From: an uncultured Bacteroidales bacterium | GTDB lineage: Bacteria; Bacteroidota; Bacteroidia; Bacteroidales; UBA932 | NCBI GenBank assembly: GCA_927798505.1 | Contig: CAKMNE010000010.1 | Span: 1 to 17,989, forward strand | Length of the DNA: 17,989 nucleotides | Direction: 5' to 3' | In this document: piece by piece, positions 14,518 to 17,989 of the stretch | How the letters are laid out: each line of letters begins with the position of its first letter | Numbering within the stretch: the first letter of the stretch is position 1 | Made by a program: the position numbers and the translations under genes | Notes under the pieces: model-generated | The model's input: the letters and a program-made list of their open reading frames with translations, nothing else | Databases searched by the model: none | What the model was told of the DNA's origin: nothing

Positions 14518-15129
14518 TCACACTTTTGCTTCACGAAATACTTCAAGTATTGACGGATAGGTGTTCTTGAGGAAAGGGGGCAGGCTGGATTTGGCTACCC
14601 AGGCAGCCTTCGATATGTCTTCTTCCCTTTGGGGCGTGAGGTCGGTAGGATTGGTGTAGAGCATATCATACCACCACGTGTGCTTGAGGTGCCAGGCATT
14701 GTCCCTGAAGTAGCAGTGGTCGGTTACGCATATAAGCGACCTGAGCTCCAGCTGGTCAACCCCGGTCTCTTCCTGAACCTCGCGCAGGGCGGTTACGGCA
14801 ATGTCCTCACCGGCCTCCTGGTGACCTTTCGGCAGGTCCCACAAGCCTCCGCGGTTGATCAGCAGAAAGTCGCCCCTCCGGTTGGATACCAGTCCGCCGG
14901 CCGCATTGACTTCGCGGAATTCCGAGCACAAGCTCTTGTAGGTGCCGTCCACATCCGCGGTGGGGATGTAGATTCTGGAAATGGAGTCCGTAGCCTGGAA
15001 CATCTTCACAAGGGTGCTGATGTCAATTCTTCGTCCCACGTGAAACTCCACCGAGTTCGGGTCGGAAAGCCTTTCGTCGGTCGGACTGCATATGATTATG
15101 CATCGTTTCTCGAAGTATATCCTGTGCAT
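14518..15129 (-). CDS. Nudix hydrolase with an N-terminal extension
   Basis: This 203-residue protein has a perfect Nudix box (G-x5-E-x7-REUxEExGU) from Gly102 (GHQEAGE) to Val124, preceded by the family's AAGG and GLWDLPKGH segments. Nudix enzymes hydrolyse nucleoside diphosphates linked to another moiety, using Mg2+ held by the box glutamates. The substrate is not predictable here. Residues 1-75 form an extension with a small alpha/beta look (KRCIIICSP, ISRIYIPTA), found on some Bacteroidota Nudix proteins. The frame is open to 15657, but ATG 15129 is preferred: it sits just downstream of the promoter, and any longer start would run antisense through the START-like gene. It ends 59 nt upstream of queA without a clear terminator. 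Confidence 0.88.
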   Translation of the reverse strand: MHRIYFEKRCIIICSPTDERLSDPNSVEFHVGRRIDISTLVKMFQATDSISRIYIPTADVDGTYKSLCSEFREVNAAGGLVSNRRGDFLLINRGGLWDLPKGHQEAGEDIAVTALREVQEETGVDQLELRSLICVTDHCYFRDNAWHLKHTWWYDMLYTNPTDLTPQREEDISKAAWVAKSSLPPFLKNTYPSILEVFREAKV

Positions 15130-15140
15130 AAGAAAATTAC

Positions 15141-15192
15141 TATCTTTGCGCCACTGAAAGGACAAATTTAGCAAATTTCTATGGCAGCGCAA
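15141..15192. promoter_or_regulatory. Compact divergent promoter region between the Nudix and START-like genes
   Basis: For the minus strand, TAAATTTG (15170-15163) is a perfect -7 element with TTG (15192-15190) exactly 19 nt upstream. The TTG lies inside codons 4-5 of the plus-strand START-like gene. For the plus strand, TATCTTTG (15141-15148) is a -7 match about 33 nt before the ATG at 15181, but no TTG is seen at the right distance. The two -7 elements are about 14 bp apart, so polymerases on the two promoters would compete. Confidence 0.65.
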
Positions 15193-15588
15193 TACTCCAG
15201 CAAACACGGTGTGGTGGGAAAGTCTCCCGCTGAACTGTTTATGGCCTTCACCGACCTTCGCAATTTCAAGCAGATGGTGCCTCAGGACCAGAAAATCGAC
15301 ATTGATGCGGACTATGACACCCTCAAGGCCACAGTCCAGGGAATGAGTATGGGAGTGCGGGTTTCCCGCCGTCTCCCGTACAGCCTCATAGAACTTCAGG
15401 ACAACGGTGCACCATTTCATTTCACCATGACCATGCATTTCGATGATATGGGCGGATGCCGCACCGACTTCAGCATCGAGGTAGAGGCGGAAATCAGCGG
15501 TATGATCAAGATGATGGTCGGCGGCAAGGTGAAGGAGGCTCTCGACAAAATAGTGGACGGGATAGTAGCCGCCGCCCCTGCGCATTGA
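15181..15588 (+). CDS. START-like/SRPBCC-domain protein
   Basis: This 135-residue single-domain protein resembles the small SRPBCC (START/polyketide-cyclase-like) ligand-binding fold. It has a beta-strand opening, a helix with an LFMAFTDLRNFKQMVP segment (the family's 'S/D-x-x-x-F-P'-type loop), alternating strands through the middle (HFTMTMHFDD), and a long C-terminal helix (about 105-135) ending GKVKEALDKIVDGIVAAAP that would close the cavity. No signal or TM segment is present, so it is cytosolic. Ligand and role are unknown. The stop TGA is one base before the start of the methyltransferase gene, so the two are almost certainly cotranscribed and perhaps translationally coupled. The fold call rests on pattern and length only. 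Confidence 0.7.
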   Translation: MAAQYSSKHGVVGKSPAELFMAFTDLRNFKQMVPQDQKIDIDADYDTLKATVQGMSMGVRVSRRLPYSLIELQDNGAPFHFTMTMHFDDMGGCRTDFSIEVEAEISGMIKMMVGGKVKEALDKIVDGIVAAAPAH

Positions 15589-15589
15589 G

Positions 15590-16762
15590 ATGAACGGCGA
15601 GGCAGGCACGGCAATCAGGCTCAATCCCTTCAAGGGGCTTGCGGGACCGGAAGGCACACCGGTGCCTTGGAGTCCGTATGGAAGAATACTCGACCGGCGT
15701 CCCGTATTTACGCTGGACCCTCTCTTTCACGCGGGCTGCTACTATGTCCAGGACTCGTCGGCAATGTTTGTGGGGCACGTACTGCGCCGCGCCCTCGCAT
15801 CCGTGGGGCGACCGGGCTTGCGTGTGCTTGACCTCTGCGCTGCTCCCGGCGGCAAGACAACCGACATTGCGGCCTCTCTTCGCGAAGCCTTCGGGGACGA
15901 GTTCCTGCTGGTCAGTAACGAGGTGATGAAGGACCGCAGCCGCATTCTCAGCGACAATGTGGCTATATGGGGCGACCCCAATGTTATGGTCACTTCCGCG
16001 GATCCGGCCGCTTTCGCCCGTTTCCCCGGCTATTTCGACATAATAGTTGCCGATGTTCCGTGCAGCGGGGAGGGAATGTTCCGCAAGGACGCAAAGGCCG
16101 TGGAGCAGTGGTCCGAGCAGACGGTGATGCTGTGTGCCGCCCGTCAGAAACGCATTCTGGCGGATGTGTGGCCGGCGCTGCGTCAGGGCGGGGTGCTGGT
16201 ATATTCCACCTGCACCTACGAGGAATCGGAGAATGATGCCAATCTGGAGTGGGCCGCAACGCAGCTCGGAGGGGAGATTGTAAGCCCCTTGGACGAGTTT
16301 TCCGACTGGGGCGTGGAGATGACGCACCGGGGCAATCTGCTGCGCGCCGGGGTGGTGCCGGGCGAAGGGCAGTGGGCCGGAATGCTGGTAAAGACCGCAC
16401 CCGAAGCATCCTGTCCCAAGGGCGAGCTTGCCTCGTACATCAGGCCCCTGCGCTACGGCATTCCTGCCGGCATTCAGAAGGGCGGCAAGCTCATACCTGA
16501 CCCGGACTATGCCCTGAGCCTGGGCTATAAGGGGGAGTATCCGGTAATAGAACTTGACCTCAAGCAGGCGCTGGCCTACCTACACCACGATGCCCTGCGT
16601 TTCCCGGAAGCTCCGCGCGGCTTCAATCTTGTATCGTATCAGGGGCATCCGCTGGGTTTCGTCAACAACCTCGGGACCCGTGTCAACACCCTGCATCCTC
16701 TTGCCAGGAGGATACTTATGAACATAGACCAGGCAGACCGGCTTATTGCCGAGGGGAAGTAG
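15590..16762 (+). CDS. RsmF/NOP2-type RNA cytosine-C5 methyltransferase
   Basis: This 390-residue SAM-dependent m5C methyltransferase probably acts on rRNA. The SAM motif VLDLCAAPGGKTT begins at residue 79. Motif IV DVPCSGEG has Cys158, and motif VI STCTYEESEN has Cys208, the expected catalytic nucleophile; the two-cysteine arrangement is typical of the RsmB/RsmF/NOP2 group. The C-terminal part (about 270-390) is an RsmF-like RNA-binding extension ending in GFVNNLGTRVNTLHPLARRI. The protein begins almost at the RLNPFK segment that normally follows 30-40 residues, so the N-terminus is short. An in-frame TAG at 15566-15568 rules out a much earlier start. It lies 1 nt after the START-like gene and overlaps the convergent permease by 20 nt. 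The rRNA target is inferred. Confidence 0.92.
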   Translation: MNGEAGTAIRLNPFKGLAGPEGTPVPWSPYGRILDRRPVFTLDPLFHAGCYYVQDSSAMFVGHVLRRALASVGRPGLRVLDLCAAPGGKTTDIAASLREAFGDEFLLVSNEVMKDRSRILSDNVAIWGDPNVMVTSADPAAFARFPGYFDIIVADVPCSGEGMFRKDAKAVEQWSEQTVMLCAARQKRILADVWPALRQGGVLVYSTCTYEESENDANLEWAATQLGGEIVSPLDEFSDWGVEMTHRGNLLRAGVVPGEGQWAGMLVKTAPEASCPKGELASYIRPLRYGIPAGIQKGGKLIPDPDYALSLGYKGEYPVIELDLKQALAYLHHDALRFPEAPRGFNLVSYQGHPLGFVNNLGTRVNTLHPLARRILMNIDQADRLIAEGK

Positions 16763-17873
16763 AAAGCTGACCGGTAATGCTTTGCGCCGGGTCAATGCGT
16801 GATATCAGCATTGACGGCAGCAGCATAAGCAGCATAATCACAGCCCAGGCTCCGAGGTCAGTGGCAAGAATAGCCACGAAGTTCAGCTTTACCGGTACAT
16901 ATGAAACGAAGTAGAAGGAAGGGTCCAGTTTCAGGAAATGGGTAGCGTCCTGCACGATGAGCAGCAGCAGTGCGGCCGCATTGCCGGCCAGCAGCCCCGC
17001 CGCGGTGGAGCGTGACGCCACTGCCAGAAAGGTCCTTGCTATATGGGAGTTGTCCATGCCCATGGCCTTGAGAGTGCCTATGGTGGCGGTGCTGCGCATA
17101 ATCATAATCAGCAGTCCCGAAATCATGTTGAATGCGGCCACCAGGGCCATAAGCACCAGAATAGCCGCGACGTTGATGTCTATTACCTGCAGCCAGTCGA
17201 AAAGAGAGGCGTATTGCCTTGCGCCTGATTCGCAGCGCAGACCTGTGGCAAAGCCTATCTCTGCCGCCTTCTCATTGATTGCTTCGCGCCCTTCATAGCG
17301 TCCGTCCAGGCGGATTTCCACATTGCCGGCCATATCCTGTGGCATCCCGAGCACCCTTCTCAAATCTCCAATCGGACAATAGACCAGGAAGTTGCGGTCC
17401 AGTTCGACCGGGCTGGGATAGACTTCCCTTATGGTAAAATTCCTGGCCTTGACCTTTCCGGCAAAGAAATATGCGGAGATGCGGTCGCCCTCTCCCTTGC
17501 CAAGGATGCGGGAAAGCCTTTCGGGTATGCGTATGGTCAGCGGCTCATCATCGGAAGGAACGCCCTTGAATGCAACCCCTTCCATTATTTCTCCGCTTTT
17601 GATTACGCCGGGCTCCAGAATTACGGGAGTGACTGAGGCTATGCCGTCGATTCTCTCCAGTTCGGACAGAAGGCAGCTGTCCAGCAGCACTCCGTCTTCT
17701 GAGTGGAGGGTCGCATCTGCGCACACATCGGCCACGGCCGAGCGGATTTCAGCCCTGTAGCCCGAGGATATGCTCACCGCTACTATCATCACGAAGGATG
17801 AGATGGCAGTCGCCCAGACTGACACCTTGCCCTTGAACCGGAGCTTTCTGGATATGAAAAACGGCGCGCCCAC
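16743..17873 (-). CDS. LolC/FtsX-like ABC transporter permease
   Basis: This 376-residue membrane protein has the LolCE/FtsX permease layout. TM1 is at about residues 17-38, then a large periplasmic domain (about 40-230), then three TM helices at about 235-260, 283-308 and 335-360. The family signature GLLIMIMRSTATIGTLKAMGM and the following IARTFLAVASRS match the 'xxxRRxxIGxLKAxGx' segment after TM2. Such permeases pair with an ATPase (not in this window) in lipoprotein release or envelope processes. The start is GTG at 17873, sharing one base with the upstream TAG (TAGTG), a tight junction that supports cotranscription. The C-terminus extends 20 bp into the convergent methyltransferase gene. 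Which transported substrate applies cannot be decided. Confidence 0.88.
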   Translation of the reverse strand: MGAPFFISRKLRFKGKVSVWATAISSFVMIVAVSISSGYRAEIRSAVADVCADATLHSEDGVLLDSCLLSELERIDGIASVTPVILEPGVIKSGEIMEGVAFKGVPSDDEPLTIRIPERLSRILGKGEGDRISAYFFAGKVKARNFTIREVYPSPVELDRNFLVYCPIGDLRRVLGMPQDMAGNVEIRLDGRYEGREAINEKAAEIGFATGLRCESGARQYASLFDWLQVIDINVAAILVLMALVAAFNMISGLLIMIMRSTATIGTLKAMGMDNSHIARTFLAVASRSTAAGLLAGNAAALLLLIVQDATHFLKLDPSFYFVSYVPVKLNFVAILATDLGAWAVIMLLMLLPSMLISRIDPAQSITGQLSTSPRQ

Positions 17874-17989
17874 TACCTTGAAACCTGAGGATTCTTCTCA
17901 ATTGAAGGATAGAGAGGCCACCAGATTCCCAGCTTGATGCCGCTGGTGCCGTTCTGGGTGATGATGTGCCTGTGGGCGCTGAAGTAGTC
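17873..17989 (-). CDS. 3' end of an unrecognised gene (partial)
   Basis: On the minus strand from the window edge, 38 codons run in frame to TAG at 17875-17873: DYFSAHRHIITQNG, then TSGIKLGIWWPLYPSIE and a polar end. The segment is well formed, with Trp-Trp-Pro-Leu-Tyr near the end, and reads as the C-terminus of a real protein because its stop overlaps the permease start by one base. I do not recognise the family. In many Bacteroidota the gene before this permease is rbfA, but this sequence does not look like an RbfA C-terminus. Confidence 0.65.
   Translation of the reverse strand, partial: DYFSAHRHIITQNGTSGIKLGIWWPLYPSIEKNPQVSR

Noticed and set aside
15130..15657. Extension of the Nudix gene to an upstream start at 15657
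   Set aside because: The extension would be antisense to the START-like gene, and a good promoter (15163-15192) lies downstream of it. ATG 15129 gives a normal-length protein.
1..17989. Mobile elements, phage genes, CRISPR arrays, defence systems or horizontally acquired islands
   Set aside because: No transposase, integrase, terminal inverted repeat, spaced direct repeats or Cas/restriction proteins were seen. Gene content is mostly core, and composition looks even across the window.

Overview
The window is a dense, ordinary-looking stretch of chromosome from a member of the Bacteroidota, most likely Bacteroidales. The lineage call rests on several things: TAnnTTTG (-7 type) promoter elements, start codons that almost all lack a Shine-Dalgarno sequence, an ExbB / small membrane protein / ExbD / ExbD operon, a membrane-bound LytTR regulator, a Bacteroidota-style QueA, and moderate GC. 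Genus cannot be fixed from the sequence alone. There are no tRNA or rRNA genes, no CRISPR array, no insertion sequence and no prophage gene. No gap between genes exceeds about 120 bases.

Left block, plus strand (48-5719). A four-TM LytTR regulator overlaps an unrecognised lipoprotein gene. Then come an AMP-forming acyl-CoA synthetase, a dCMP deaminase and a CtpA-type S41 protease. The spacings are -26, +2, +1 and -11 nt, so this reads as one transcription unit.

Middle block, minus strand (15129 down to 5698). In transcription order: a Nudix hydrolase, queA, an acidic protein of unknown function, dprA, a TatD-type nuclease, then the energy-transduction operon exbB / 4-TM protein / exbD / exbD closed by a hairpin terminator, then asnS, udk and a TonB-type protein. 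ExbB and the ExbDs would form the proton-driven inner-membrane motor. The TonB-type protein at the far end could be its partner, although asnS and udk lie between them.

Right block. A START-like protein and an RsmF-type rRNA methyltransferase run on the plus strand from a compact divergent promoter region shared with the Nudix gene. They converge on a minus-strand LolC/FtsX-like permease, which is preceded by the 3' end of another gene cut by the window edge.

I found no clear new multi-gene system. The points most worth checking are regulatory and architectural. First, three genes have a TTTGCAG-ending -7 element placed 5-6 nt before the start codon, which suggests leaderless mRNAs. Second, there are two tail-to-tail gene overlaps of 20-22 bp, one spanned exactly by a hairpin. 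Third, a single canonical Shine-Dalgarno sequence sits in front of the second exbD. Fourth, the Exb operon carries an uncharacterised four-TM protein.
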